The notes: a model not told the origin generated them from the letters alone. A DNA stretch of 64,000 nucleotides from JBHIYN01 sp041984235 (GCA_041984235.1 JBHIYN010000003.1:248001-312000), one strand, 5' to 3'; numbered from the stretch's first letter, positions 28,425-37,407 are shown. Numbers and translations: made by a program.

Positions 28425-29417
28425 GTGACCCGGGGAGCGCGCCGGAATATAGCAACCTTGGTTCAATCGGGCAACGACGACACGCCGCGACAGGCGGTGC
28501 GCACCGAGATCATCGGTGCCGCCGATGCCGGTCGCCGGCTCGACAACGTCCTCGCCGCCGTCCTGCGGGGTGCGCCGCGCAGCCTCATCTACAAGCTCGT
28601 GCGCAGCGGCCAGGTGCGGGTCAACGGGCGGCGCGCGAAGCCGGATTACCGCGTGCTCGCCGGCGACCAGGTGCGCATACCGCCGGTCGGGGCACCGGCA
28701 CAGCGCAGCGGCGGCCCGCCGCCGGCCTCGCGCCTGGCCCAGCTCGAGGCCGCCATCATCCATGAAGACGAGCAGGTGCTGGTCGTCGACAAGCCTTCCG
28801 GGCTGGCCTGCCACGCCGGTAGCGGCATCAGCTACGGCGTGATCGAAATCGCACGGGCCATGCGCCCGCAGGTCGAGCGTCTCGATCTCGGCCACCGTCT
28901 CGACCGCGAGACCTCCGGCTGCCTGGTGCTGACCAAGAACCTGGCGACGCTGCAGGCCTTTCATGCCGCGCTGCGCGAGCGCGAGAGCATCAAGCTCTAC
29001 CAGGCGCTGCTCGCCGGGCACGTACCCGCCGGCCTGCAGCGCATCGAAGCGAGCCTCGCCAACAGCCGTGCCGATCAGCCCGAACGCCGCGCGACGGTCA
29101 GCGACGCCGGCCGGCCTGCGAGCACGGTTGTCGAAGAACGTGAGCCGTACGGCCCGCATACCTTTGTCCGCCTGCGCCTGGAGACCGGTCGCATGCACCA
29201 GATCCGCGCCCATGCCAGGCATATCGGCCACCCGGTCGCCGGCGATCGCGAGTACGGTGATCCGGCGGTCAACCGCGCGCTGCGCAAGCTCGGTCTGCGC
29301 CGCCTGTTCCTCCATGCGAGCGCGCTGCGGGTCGACGTGCCCGGCCTGCACCTGGAGGTCAGCGCCGGGTTGCCGCCTGCGCTGCAGGCGGTGCTCGCGC
29401 GTCTCGACGCCGGCTGA
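28425..29417 (+). CDS. rluC: 23S rRNA pseudouridine synthase RluC
   Basis: A 330-residue pseudouridine synthase of the RluA family; RluC modifies positions 955, 2504 and 2580 (E. coli numbering) of 23S rRNA. An S4 RNA-binding domain lies at about 38-85 (RRLDNVLAAVLRG, VRVNGRRAKPDYRV). The catalytic motif is HRLDRETSG with D160. The GTG at 28425 is used as start; a TTG 11 codons later is possible. Its divergence from rne is conserved across many gammaproteobacteria and supports RluC over RluA/RluD. Confidence 0.93.
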   Translation: MTRGARRNIATLVQSGNDDTPRQAVRTEIIGAADAGRRLDNVLAAVLRGAPRSLIYKLVRSGQVRVNGRRAKPDYRVLAGDQVRIPPVGAPAQRSGGPPPASRLAQLEAAIIHEDEQVLVVDKPSGLACHAGSGISYGVIEIARAMRPQVERLDLGHRLDRETSGCLVLTKNLATLQAFHAALRERESIKLYQALLAGHVPAGLQRIEASLANSRADQPERRATVSDAGRPASTVVEEREPYGPHTFVRLRLETGRMHQIRAHARHIGHPVAGDREYGDPAVNRALRKLGLRRLFLHASALRVDVPGLHLEVSAGLPPALQAVLARLDAG

Positions 29418-29442
29418 CCGCGCACCGCCCGCCGCGCGGGCG

Positions 29443-29454
29443 TTTGCTAAACTG
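29443..29454 (+). promoter_or_regulatory. Predicted extended -10 promoter of sppA
   Basis: TTTGC followed by TAAACT (29448-29453), a TGN-type extended -10 with a GC-rich downstream stretch, 50 bases before the sppA ATG. The same 12 bases occur at 28347-28358. Confidence 0.4.
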
Positions 29455-29502
29455 GCGTGCCAGCGACCGGCGTCCTGCCGGCGCACCCGGAGCACGTACA
29501 TC

Positions 29503-30477
29503 ATGGGCTGGGACAACCCCGATTCCGACCAACCGCCGGCGCCGCCGATGCCGCAGAGCGACAGCGAGTTCGAGCGCGCACTGGTCGCCCGCCTGTCTTA
29601 CGAGTTCCTGCGCGAGCAGCGCCGCACCCGGCGTTGGGGCATCTTCTTCAAGCTGCTCGCCTTCGCCTACGTCAGCATGTTCCTGGTCATGTCGATGCGC
29701 CCGCTCGGCGGGCTGTCATGGCCAGGCGGCGAGCAGGTCACCGCGCTGGTCGACCTGCAGGGCGTCATCGCCCACGGCAGCGAGGCCAGCGCCGACGTCA
29801 TCGTCGGCGGCCTGCGCAAGGCGTTCGAGAACGAGACCACGGCCGGTGTCATCCTGCGTATCAACAGTCCCGGCGGCAGCCCGGTGCAGGCCGGCTACAT
29901 CAATAACGAGATCTATCGCCTGCGCGAGAAATACCCGGACATCCCCCTGTACGCCGTGATCGAGGACATCTGCGCCTCGGGCGGCTACTACGTTGCCGCC
30001 GCCGCGGACAGCATCTACGCCGACCGCGCCAGTATCGTCGGCTCGATCGGCGTCCGCATGGACAGCTTCGGCTTCGTCGAGAGCATGGAGAAGCTCGGTG
30101 TCGAGCGGCGCCTGCTGACGGCGGGGGAGAACAAGGCCTTTCTCGATCCGTTCTCGCCGCTCGATCAGCGCCACGTCGAGCACGTCAACGGCCTGCTGGG
30201 CGAGGTTCACGCGCAGTTCGTGGAGACCGTCCGCAAAGGCCGCCACGACAAGCTCAGTGACGATCCGCAACTGTTCTCGGGCCTGGTGTGGACCGGTGAG
30301 CGTGGCCTGGAGCTGGGCCTGGTCGACGCCTTCGGTTCCAGCGGCTACGTCGCGCGCGAGATCATCGGGGCCGAGAAGATCGTCGACTTCACGCCGCGGG
30401 ATTACAGCCTGGAAGGGCTGTTCAAACGGGTTGGCGCCAGCGTCATGACGCGTCTCGCCGCTGCCCGGCTGTGGTGA
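29503..30477 (+). CDS. sppA: Signal peptide peptidase SppA (36 kDa type)
   Basis: A 324-residue inner-membrane serine protease of family S49 that clears cleaved signal peptides. One membrane segment spans about 46-64 (GIFFKLLAFAYVSMFLVMS). The serine/lysine dyad is S159 (ICASGGYYVA) and K211 (TAGENKAFLDPFSP). INSPGG around 121-126 forms the oxyanion region. I chose the ATG at 29503 because the preceding open frame lies inside rluC. Its 3' end overlaps the convergent maf gene by 35 bases. Confidence 0.95.
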   Translation: MGWDNPDSDQPPAPPMPQSDSEFERALVARLSYEFLREQRRTRRWGIFFKLLAFAYVSMFLVMSMRPLGGLSWPGGEQVTALVDLQGVIAHGSEASADVIVGGLRKAFENETTAGVILRINSPGGSPVQAGYINNEIYRLREKYPDIPLYAVIEDICASGGYYVAAAADSIYADRASIVGSIGVRMDSFGFVESMEKLGVERRLLTAGENKAFLDPFSPLDQRHVEHVNGLLGEVHAQFVETVRKGRHDKLSDDPQLFSGLVWTGERGLELGLVDAFGSSGYVAREIIGAEKIVDFTPRDYSLEGLFKRVGASVMTRLAAARLW

Positions 30478-31096
30478 GACGCACGGACGCATCCAGGACA
30501 TCGACACCGTGGCGCCCGAGCAGGCTGACCAGGGCGATCAGCGGCAGGCCGGTCAGCGCCGAGGGATCGGGACTGCTGATGCGTTCGAACAGCACGATGC
30601 CCAGGCCCTCGGCCTTGAAGCTGCCGGCGCAATCGTAAGGGCGCTCCAGCTCGAGGTAGGCCTCGATGCGTTCCCGCGTCAGGCGCCGGAACACGACCTC
30701 CGTCGTCACCACCTCCAGCGCCGCGCTGCCGCTGGCGGCATCGAGCACGCACAGGCCCGTGTGGAAGGCCACGGTCCGGCCCGAGCAGGCGCCAAGCTGC
30801 CGCACCGCTGCCGCGTGGCCACCCGGCTTGCCGAGCACGTGGCTGCCGTTGACCGCGACCTGGTCGCTGCCGATGACCAGCGCGCCGGCCGCCTGCGGGG
30901 CGACGGCCGCCGCCTTGGCCTGGGACAGGCGACGCACCAGCGCCAGCGGTGTTTCGTTCGGCAGGGGCGATTCGTCGATCGCCGGCACCCGTGTACGGTA
31001 GCGCAGGCCGAGCCGATCCAGCAGCGCGCGACGGTGCGCGGAGGACGACGCGAGCAACAGCTCGCGGGCGGTGTCGGGAGGCGCGGACTGGGCCAA
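30443..31096 (-). CDS. yceF: Maf/YceF nucleotide pyrophosphatase
   Basis: About 217 residues. Maf proteins hydrolyse non-canonical nucleotides; the YceF branch prefers 7-methyl-GTP. Family motifs are LLLASSSAHRRALLDRLGL, DES, GSDQVAV and EGLGIVLFERISSPDPSALTGLPL. The start is uncertain: TTG at 31096 gives a plausible length, and there is no ATG nearby. It is divergent from yceD-rpmF-plsX, where yceF lies in E. coli too. Confidence 0.9.
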   Translation of the reverse strand: MAQSAPPDTARELLLASSSAHRRALLDRLGLRYRTRVPAIDESPLPNETPLALVRRLSQAKAAAVAPQAAGALVIGSDQVAVNGSHVLGKPGGHAAAVRQLGACSGRTVAFHTGLCVLDAASGSAALEVVTTEVVFRRLTRERIEAYLELERPYDCAGSFKAEGLGIVLFERISSPDPSALTGLPLIALVSLLGRHGVDVLDASVRLTTAGQRRDAS

Positions 31097-31105
31097 TGTT
31101 GCTTG

Positions 31106-31134
31106 TTCTAACTGCCTGATGTTTGGCCTATAAT
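31106..31134 (+). promoter_or_regulatory. Promoter of the yceD-rpmF-plsX operon
   Basis: A perfect TATAAT at 31129-31134, with a weak -35 TTCTAA at 31106-31111 (17-base spacer). The discriminator ACCGCGCCCC follows. The start codon of yceD is 12 bases beyond the -10, so the leader is very short. Confidence 0.55.
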
Positions 31135-31145
31135 ACCGCGCCCCT

Positions 31146-31655
31146 ATGACACGAGAGCTTCCCGCTTCGGTCGATTGCCGGCGCCTGTTGGCAGACGGCG
31201 GCCGGCTCGAAGGCCACATCGAGGCGCACCGCATGCGGCGCGTGGACGGGAATCTCAGGGTCGCGGGGCCGACGCATGCCGAGCTCAGGCTGGCACGCGA
31301 GGCGGACGGCCGGCGCCTGTTGCGCGGGCATTTCGAAAGCACCCTGGAAGCGCGCTGCCAGCGCTGCCTGGAATGGATGACGCTCGGCCTCGACGGCGAG
31401 ATCGAGGTCGAAGTCGTGGAGGCGGGAAACGCCCCCAGCCTGGATGACCATGTGCTGGCGGTGGATGGAAAACTGGACCTGATTGCGCTGATCGAGGACG
31501 AACTGCTGCTCGCCTGCCCGATGATCCCGCTGCACGCCGCACGCGACTGCGCGGGCGCGGCAGCCGGGGAGGCCGAGCCGGCACCCGAGGAACAACGCCA
31601 CAAGCCGTTCGCGGCGCTGGCCGAGATGATGAACACGAACCGGGACGACCATTGA
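31146..31655 (+). CDS. yceD: YceD/DUF177 23S rRNA accumulation protein
   Basis: A 169-residue member of the DUF177 family, needed for normal 23S rRNA levels in E. coli and plants. The typical core is LEARCQRCLEWMTLGLDGEIEVEVVE, given here in two parts by the cysteines of CQRC (about 71-74), then IDLIALIEDELLLACPMIPLH-like sequence near 115-125. It lies immediately upstream of rpmF, an order conserved in most bacteria. Confidence 0.93.
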   Translation: MTRELPASVDCRRLLADGGRLEGHIEAHRMRRVDGNLRVAGPTHAELRLAREADGRRLLRGHFESTLEARCQRCLEWMTLGLDGEIEVEVVEAGNAPSLDDHVLAVDGKLDLIALIEDELLLACPMIPLHAARDCAGAAAGEAEPAPEEQRHKPFAALAEMMNTNRDDH

Positions 31656-31683
31656 GGTCGTCATTTTTCTGGAGCTGAGAACC

Positions 31684-31860
31684 ATGGCCGTACAGCAGAA
31701 CAAATCGACTCCCGCCCGGCGCGGCAAGCGCCGTTCGCACGACGCGCTGGGCAATCCCGCGTTGTCCGAGGACCCGACCACCGGCGAGATCCATCGCCGG
31801 CACCACGTCAGCGCGGATGGCTACTACCGCGGCAAGAAGGTCCTGCCGGACGCCGAGTAA
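31684..31860 (+). CDS. rpmF: 50S ribosomal protein L32
   Basis: A 58-residue basic ribosomal protein. The start MAVQQNKSTPARRGKRRSHD is the standard L32 N-terminus, followed by a conserved GEIHRRHHVSADGYYRGKKV. It lacks the zinc cysteines found in some L32 proteins, like the E. coli form. It lies 28 bases after yceD; a GGAGCTGAG ribosome site precedes the ATG. Confidence 0.97.
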   Translation: MAVQQNKSTPARRGKRRSHDALGNPALSEDPTTGEIHRRHHVSADGYYRGKKVLPDAE

Positions 31861-32070
31861 GCCCGCCCGCCTACCCGACGTACCGTTTACGGGCAGGCCG
31901 CCGCGGGCAACGCGGCGACCTGCCGGTCGACCCGGCCGCACGTCACAGCCGACACAATCAACGCGAGATCGCCGAATCCCTGCCGTGGCCGAGATTGACG
32001 CAAGCGTGCCGCACGCCCACCGCACAGGCGCGATGCCTGCTGCGCGACCGCCGCCGCCGCCCGCCACCTG

Positions 32071-33096
32071 ATGACGACCACGATCAGTCTCGATGTCATG
32101 GGCGGCGATCACGGACCCGAGGTCACGGTCGCGGCGGCCGCGCGCGCGCTCGCGGGCAATCCCGCGCTGCACCTGGTCCTGGTCGGTGACGAGGCGGTGG
32201 TGCCGCCGGTACTGGAGCGTCACGCACTGGCCGGCCACGAGCGCGCGCGCTTCGTGCACGCACCGCAGGTGGTGGAGATGCACGACCGCCCGTCCACCGC
32301 GCTGCGCAGCAAGCGCGAGTCGTCGATGCGCAGGGCGCTGGACCTGATCAAGGCCGGCGAATGCCAGGCCTGCGTCAGCGCCGGCAACACCGGTGCACTG
32401 ATGGCGATTGCGCGCTTCGTGCTGAAGACCCTGCCGGGCATCGATCGTCCGGCCATCTGCGCGAGCATGCCGAGCCGCGAACGCACGACGCACATGCTCG
32501 ATCTCGGCGCCAACGTCGACTCGACCTCGGCCGAGCTGTTTCGCTTTGCCGTGATGGGTGCGGTGCTGGCCGAGGCCATCGACAACCGCGACAACCCCAC
32601 CGTGGCCCTGCTCAACATCGGCGAGGAGGAGATCAAGGGTAACGACCGCGTCAAGCAGACCGCCGTGCTGCTCGAGAAGAGCAGCCTGAACTATGCCGGT
32701 TTCGTCGAGGGTAACGACATCTTCGCCGGTAAGGTCGACGTCATCGTGTGCGACGGCTTCGTCGGCAACGTCGCGCTGAAGGCGAGCGAGGGGGTCGCGC
32801 GCATGCTCGCGGACATGGCGCGCGAGGAGTTCACGCGCAACCCGTTCACGCGCCTCGGCGCCCTGTGCGCGATGCCGGCGCTCAAGGCCCTGCGCCGGCG
32901 CGCCGACCCGCGCGGCTACAACGGCGCCAGCCTGCTGGGCCTGCGCGGCACGGTGGTGAAGAGCCACGGCAGCGCCGACGTGATGTCGTTCACCCACGCC
33001 ATCGAGGTCGCGGTACTGGAAGCAGAGAAATCAGTCCCGGAACGCATCGCGCACCTGCTCGAAGACGTGCTCGAGAACCAGGAAACGGACCCATGA
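32071..33096 (+). CDS. plsX: Phosphate acyltransferase PlsX
   Basis: A 341-residue enzyme that makes acyl-phosphate from acyl-ACP for phospholipid synthesis. The N-terminus ISLDVMGGDHGPEVTV and internal CVSAGNTGALMAIARFVLKTLPGI, ALLNIGEEEIKGND and VDVIVCDGFVGNVALK are standard. It is separated from rpmF by 210 bases in which I see no gene, and it overlaps fabD by 4 bases. fabH, which lies between plsX and fabD in E. coli, is absent. Confidence 0.97.
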   Translation: MTTTISLDVMGGDHGPEVTVAAAARALAGNPALHLVLVGDEAVVPPVLERHALAGHERARFVHAPQVVEMHDRPSTALRSKRESSMRRALDLIKAGECQACVSAGNTGALMAIARFVLKTLPGIDRPAICASMPSRERTTHMLDLGANVDSTSAELFRFAVMGAVLAEAIDNRDNPTVALLNIGEEEIKGNDRVKQTAVLLEKSSLNYAGFVEGNDIFAGKVDVIVCDGFVGNVALKASEGVARMLADMAREEFTRNPFTRLGALCAMPALKALRRRADPRGYNGASLLGLRGTVVKSHGSADVMSFTHAIEVAVLEAEKSVPERIAHLLEDVLENQETDP

Positions 33097-34049
33097 ACGC
33101 ACCGGTAGTGGACGATCTCGCCTTCATTTTTCCCGGCCAGGGCTCGCAGGCGGTGGGCATGGTCGACGCGCTCGCCGCCGCGTTTCCCGCCGTACGCGAA
33201 CGCTTCGGCATCGCCTCGGAAGTGCTCGGTTTCGACCTCTACGAGCTGGTCGCGAACGGACCCGAGGACGAGCTCAACAGCACCCGCAACACGCAGCCGG
33301 CCCTGCTCGCCGCCAGTGTCGCGACCTGGGACGCCTGGCTCGCCAGCGGCGGGCCGCGGCCGCGCCTGATGGCCGGTCACAGCTTCGGCGAGTACACCGC
33401 GCTGGTCTGCGCCGGCGCGCTCGATTATGCCGAAGCGGTCACGCTGGTCGCGGATCGCGGCCGCTACATGCAGGAGGCGGTGCCGGCAGGCGAGGGGGCG
33501 ATGGCCGCGATCCTCGGTCTCGCCGCCGATGCGCTGGAGCAGGCCTGCACGCGCGCCAGCGAGGAGGCCGGCATCTGCGCCTGTGCCAACCTCAATGCGC
33601 CGGGTCAAATCGTGATCGCGGGCGCCCGCGCGGGCGTCGAGCGTGCCTGTGAGCTGGCCAGCGAAGCCGGCGCCAAGCGCGCCATGGTGCTGCCGGTCAG
33701 CGTACCCGCGCACTGCGAGCTCATGCGTCCGGCCGCCGAGCGGCTTGCGCAGCGCCTGGCCGGCATCGAAGTCGGTCGCCCGGACACCGCCATCATCCAT
33801 AACGTCGACGTCCGCCCGCACGACGCGGCGGCGGAGATCCGCGACGCCCTGGTCGCGCAGCTCTATTCACCGGTCCGCTGGATCGAAACCATCGAACACT
33901 TCGCGGCCGCCGGCATCACCCGGCTGTGCGAATGCGGGCCGGGCAAGGTCCTCGGCGCGCTGGTCAAGCGCATCGATCGCAACCTCGACTGCGCAAGCCT
34001 CGCCGACCCGGATCTGATCCGCGGCCGTGTCACGCAACTCACGGAATGA
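33093..34049 (+). CDS. fabD: Malonyl-CoA:ACP transacylase
   Basis: A 318-residue enzyme that loads malonate onto ACP. The nucleophile is S97 in AGHSFGEY (commonly GHSLGEY) and the catalytic His is H207 in VSVPAHCELM. FIFPGQGSQ at 11-19 is the typical N-terminal motif. The ATG at 33093 overlaps the plsX stop. It feeds FabF and FabB condensation steps together with the following genes. Confidence 0.97.
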   Translation: MNAPVVDDLAFIFPGQGSQAVGMVDALAAAFPAVRERFGIASEVLGFDLYELVANGPEDELNSTRNTQPALLAASVATWDAWLASGGPRPRLMAGHSFGEYTALVCAGALDYAEAVTLVADRGRYMQEAVPAGEGAMAAILGLAADALEQACTRASEEAGICACANLNAPGQIVIAGARAGVERACELASEAGAKRAMVLPVSVPAHCELMRPAAERLAQRLAGIEVGRPDTAIIHNVDVRPHDAAAEIRDALVAQLYSPVRWIETIEHFAAAGITRLCECGPGKVLGALVKRIDRNLDCASLADPDLIRGRVTQLTE

Positions 34050-34055
34050 CCCCTC

Positions 34056-34793
34056 ATGAGTGATCAACGTCTCGCGCTGGTGACCGGCGCCAGCCGCGGC
34101 ATCGGCCTCGCCATTGCCCGCGAACTCGCCGGCAGCGGTTTCCGCATTATCGGCACCGCCACCTCGGCCACCGGCACCGCCGCCATCGAGCAGGCACTGG
34201 ACGGCGACGCGCTGGCCGCGGCGCTCGAACTGGACGTCACCGACGGCGATTCGATCGAAGCGTTCTTCGCCGCTCTCGCCGAGCGCGACCTGGCCCCGCT
34301 GGTGCTGGTCAACAACGCCGGTGTGACGCGTGACAACCTGCTGCTGCGCATGAAGGACGAGGAATGGCACACCGTCATCAGCGCCAACCTGGACGCCGTG
34401 TTCGCGCTCACCCGCCGCTGCCTGCGCAGCATGGTCAAGGCGCGCTACGGACGCATCGTCAACGTCACTTCGGTGGTCGGCGCCTCGGGCAACGCCGGAC
34501 AGAGCAATTATGCCGCGGCGAAAGCCGGGGTGGTCGGCTTCACCAAGTCACTGGCGCAGGAAATCGCGGCGCGCGGGATCACCGTCAACGCGGTCGCACC
34601 CGGCTTCATCGACACCGACATGACGCGCAAGCTCAGCGACGAGCAGAAGAGCGCCGCGATGGCGCGCATCCCTGTCGGCCGCATGGGCTCGGTGGAAGAG
34701 ATCGCGGCAACGGTCGCGTTTCTCGTCTCCGATCGGGCTGCCTACATTACCGGCGAGACGATCAACGTCAACGGCGGCATGTACATGGCGTGA
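34056..34793 (+). CDS. fabG: 3-oxoacyl-[ACP] reductase
   Basis: A 245-residue SDR that reduces beta-ketoacyl-ACP with NADPH. The cofactor motif is TGASRGIG (10-17), NNAG at 86-89, and the catalytic set S139, Y152, K156 is complete. The C-terminus ITGETINVNGGMYM is diagnostic for FabG. It lies 6 bases after fabD and 188 bases before acpP, which has its own promoter. Confidence 0.97.
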   Translation: MSDQRLALVTGASRGIGLAIARELAGSGFRIIGTATSATGTAAIEQALDGDALAAALELDVTDGDSIEAFFAALAERDLAPLVLVNNAGVTRDNLLLRMKDEEWHTVISANLDAVFALTRRCLRSMVKARYGRIVNVTSVVGASGNAGQSNYAAAKAGVVGFTKSLAQEIAARGITVNAVAPGFIDTDMTRKLSDEQKSAAMARIPVGRMGSVEEIAATVAFLVSDRAAYITGETINVNGGMYMA

Positions 34794-34892
34794 GCTTCCT
34801 GCCGCGTGGCGGCGAAGGTCTGACAACAACATCGAACGCGGCGCCAAACATGCGCCGATGTAGATGTTTTTAAGGATGATTTTCCTGACGCA

Positions 34893-34908
34893 GCAAGCAG
34901 TTGCTTGC
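34893..34908. repeat. Palindrome overlapping the acpP promoter
   Basis: GCAAGCA (34893-34899) and TGCTTGC (34902-34908) form perfect 7-base arms around GT. The right arm overlaps the acpP -35 element, so it is a candidate operator. Inference only. Confidence 0.5.
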
Positions 34909-34932
34909 AGTTTATCGGGTTTTCACTAAACT
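34905..34932 (+). promoter_or_regulatory. Promoter of acpP
   Basis: TTGCAG (34905-34910), a 16-base spacer and TAAACT (34927-34932). The predicted transcript starts near 34940, about 40 bases before the acpP ATG. A GGGAGG ribosome site lies at 34965-34970. Confidence 0.55.
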
Positions 34933-34981
34933 AACACACGCCGCGAACAGGGCGGCACCTAACTGGGAGGATTTTCATACG

Positions 34982-35221
34982 ATGAGCAGCGTTGAAGAAC
35001 GTGTCAAAAAGATCGTCGTGGAGCAGCTTGGCGTAAAAGAAGAAGAAGTCACCAACGAAGCCTCCTTCGTCGACGATCTGGGCGCTGATTCACTCGATAC
35101 CGTCGAACTGGTGATGGCTCTGGAAGAAGAATTCAAAACCGAGATTCCCGACGAGGAAGCCGAAAAGATCACCACGGTTCAGCAGGCGATCGACTACATC
35201 AACGAACACCTGGACGCCTGA
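34982..35221 (+). CDS. acpP: Acyl carrier protein
   Basis: A 79-residue acidic carrier of growing fatty acids. The phosphopantetheine attachment site is S37 in LGADSLDTVELVMALEE. The length and sequence are typical. Codon use is more A/T-rich than neighbours (GAAGAAGAA runs), as is common for this highly expressed gene. It has its own promoter and is followed by a terminator-like hairpin before fabF. Confidence 0.98.
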   Translation: MSSVEERVKKIVVEQLGVKEEEVTNEASFVDDLGADSLDTVELVMALEEEFKTEIPDEEAEKITTVQQAIDYINEHLDA

Positions 35222-35243
35222 CCCGACAACCCGATCTGTAAGA

Positions 35244-35280
35244 GGCCGCGGTTCGATTCCGGACGCGGCCTTTTCATTTT
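35244..35280 (+). terminator. Terminator between acpP and fabF
   Basis: GGCCGCG (35244-35250) and CGCGGCC (35264-35270) form a 7-bp stem with a 13-base loop, followed by TTTTCATTTT. It would end many acpP transcripts and lower fabF expression relative to acpP. Confidence 0.75.
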
Positions 35281-35325
35281 CGGCAGAACGGCAGGCACAG
35301 GCAAAGTGGACGAGGGTATAGCACG

Positions 35326-36561
35326 GTGACGCATCGGGTTGTTGTGACAGGACTGGGACTGGTTGCCCCCAATGGCAACACGGTGGCCGCTTCCTGGGAG
35401 AACACGCTCAACGGCGTCAGCGGAATCGGGCCGATCGAGTCGTTCGACGCGTCGGCGTTCTCGGTGCGCATCGCGGGCGAGGTCAAGGATTTCGACATCA
35501 CCCGCTACATGTCCGCCAAGGACGCGCGCAAGATGGACCCGTTCATCCATTACGGGCTCGCCGCCGCGATCGATGCGATCGAGGATGCAGGTCTGAAGAT
35601 TACGGCCGACAACGCCAAGCGCGTCGGCACCATCATCGGGTCCGGCATCGGCGGTCTGCCCGGTATCGAGAAGGGCTACCAGTCGTTTCTGGACGGCGGT
35701 CCGCGGCGCATCTCGCCGTTCTTCGTGCCGAGCAACATCATCAACATGGTCGCCGGCAACCTGTCGATCATGTACGGCATCAAGGGCCCCAATTACGCCA
35801 TCGTCTCCGCCTGCTCGACCGGCGCCCACTGCATCGGGCTGGCGGCGCGGACGATCGAGCGCGGCGAGCAGGACGTCATCATTGCCGGCGGTTCGGAGTT
35901 CGCGACCTGCCCGACCGGCATCGGCGGCTTCGCCTCCGCGCGCGCTCTCTCCACCCGCAACGACGAGCCGACGGCAGCCAGCCGCCCGTGGGATGCCGAG
36001 CGTGACGGCTTCGTGCTGAGCGATGGCGCCGGCATCCTGGTACTGGAATCGCTGGAACATGCCGAGGCGCGTGGCGCGCGCATCTACGCCGAGCTCGCCG
36101 GCTTCGCCATGAACAGCGACGCCTACCACATGACCGCCCCGTCGCCCAACGGTGAGGGCGCCGCGGACTGCATGCAGATGGCGCTGGCCGATGCCGGCGT
36201 CGAACCCGAGGCGATCGACTACATCAACGCCCACGGCACCTCGACCCCGGCCGGCGACAAGGCCGAGACCGAGGCCGTCAAGAGTCTCTTCGGCGAGCAC
36301 GCCTACAAGCTCGCCATGAGCTCGACGAAATCCATGGTCGGACACATGCTGGGTGCGGCCGGCGGCGCCGAAGCCGTCTACACCGTGCTCGCCATCCGTG
36401 ACCAGGTTGCCCCCCCGACCATCAACCTGAGCAATCCCGATCCCGAATGCGATCTCGATTACGTGCCCAACGCGGCGCGCAAGATGCCGATTCGCGTGGC
36501 GCTTTCCAACTCGTTCGGTTTCGGCGGCACCAACGGCACGCTGGTCTTCAGCCAAATCTGA
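35326..36561 (+). CDS. fabF: 3-oxoacyl-[ACP] synthase II
   Basis: A 411-residue condensing enzyme of fatty acid elongation. The catalytic triad is C163 (VSACSTGAHC), the His of NAHGTSTPAGD (about 303) and the His of KSMVGHMLGAAG (about 340). The length matches E. coli FabF (413). The GTG start is preceded by GAGGG. The order acpP-fabF-pabC-mltG is conserved. Confidence 0.97.
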   Translation: MTHRVVVTGLGLVAPNGNTVAASWENTLNGVSGIGPIESFDASAFSVRIAGEVKDFDITRYMSAKDARKMDPFIHYGLAAAIDAIEDAGLKITADNAKRVGTIIGSGIGGLPGIEKGYQSFLDGGPRRISPFFVPSNIINMVAGNLSIMYGIKGPNYAIVSACSTGAHCIGLAARTIERGEQDVIIAGGSEFATCPTGIGGFASARALSTRNDEPTAASRPWDAERDGFVLSDGAGILVLESLEHAEARGARIYAELAGFAMNSDAYHMTAPSPNGEGAADCMQMALADAGVEPEAIDYINAHGTSTPAGDKAETEAVKSLFGEHAYKLAMSSTKSMVGHMLGAAGGAEAVYTVLAIRDQVAPPTINLSNPDPECDLDYVPNAARKMPIRVALSNSFGFGGTNGTLVFSQI

Positions 36562-36582
36562 CCGGCCGCACGGCGGCGACCC

Positions 36583-37407
36583 GTGATCCTGGTTGACGGC
36601 GAGCCGGCACACGCAGTGCCGGCAGACGACCGCGCCGTGGCCTACGGTGACGGCCTGTTCGAAACCCTTGCCGTGAGCGCCGGGCGCGCGCTGGCACTGG
36701 ACCGCCACCTGGAACGCCTCGCCCAGGACGCCGCGCGGCTCGGCCTTGCGGCGCCGCCCGCGGCCGCGTTGCGCGCCGACGTCGAACGCCTCACCGCCAC
36801 GGCGTCGCAGGCGGTGGTCAAGATCATTGTCACCCGCGGCAGCGGCGGACGCGGTTACCGCCCGCCGTCGAGTGCCGCACCGCGGCGCATCGTCAGCCTG
36901 CACCCGTGGCCGGCGACGCTGCCCGCAGATGCGGACGCCGGCGTCGACCTGTGGCTGTGCTCACAGCCGCTGAGCGATAATCCCGCGCTCGCCGGCATCA
37001 AGCACCTCAATCGCCTCGACCAGGTCATGGCGTCGCGCGCCTGGCCCGCACACGATCCGTTCGAAGGGTTGATGCCGGATACCCGCGGCCGTCTGCTCGA
37101 AGGCACGCGCAGCAACCTGTTCTTCGTCACCGACGGCGGCCTGGCCACGCCACGACTCGCTACCTGCGGCATACACGGCATCGTTCGTGGCGCCGTCATC
37201 GAGCACCAGCGTGCGCAGGGACAGGCACTGCTGTGGCAGGACCCGACGGCGGACGACCTCGCGCGCGCGCACGAGGTGTTCGTGACCAACTCGATCATCG
37301 GGATCCGCAGCGTGCAGCGTATTCACGACCTCGCGCACAGCGACTACGACACCGCCGTCGCCCGGGGGCTGCGAGACGCGCTGCGCGCAGGGGGCATCAT
37401 CCCGTGA
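36583..37407 (+). CDS. pabC: Aminodeoxychorismate lyase
   Basis: A 274-residue PLP enzyme of fold type IV that releases 4-aminobenzoate from aminodeoxychorismate for folate synthesis. The PLP lysine is K140 in AGIKHLNRLDQV. Early motifs are DRAVAYGDGLFETL and RHLERL. The start is GTG at 36583. Its stop overlaps the mltG start by 4 bases (GTGA). Its site between fabF and mltG matches E. coli. Confidence 0.94.
   Translation: MILVDGEPAHAVPADDRAVAYGDGLFETLAVSAGRALALDRHLERLAQDAARLGLAAPPAAALRADVERLTATASQAVVKIIVTRGSGGRGYRPPSSAAPRRIVSLHPWPATLPADADAGVDLWLCSQPLSDNPALAGIKHLNRLDQVMASRAWPAHDPFEGLMPDTRGRLLEGTRSNLFFVTDGGLATPRLATCGIHGIVRGAVIEHQRAQGQALLWQDPTADDLARAHEVFVTNSIIGIRSVQRIHDLAHSDYDTAVARGLRDALRAGGIIP

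Noticed and set aside
31285..32997. Open frame of 570 codons on the minus strand
   Set aside because: Antisense to yceD, rpmF and plsX, all of which have clear family signatures.
34800..34870. Hairpin after fabG as an intrinsic terminator
   Set aside because: Only a 5-base GGCGC/GCGCC stem with a broken outer stem; the T-run is present but support is weak.
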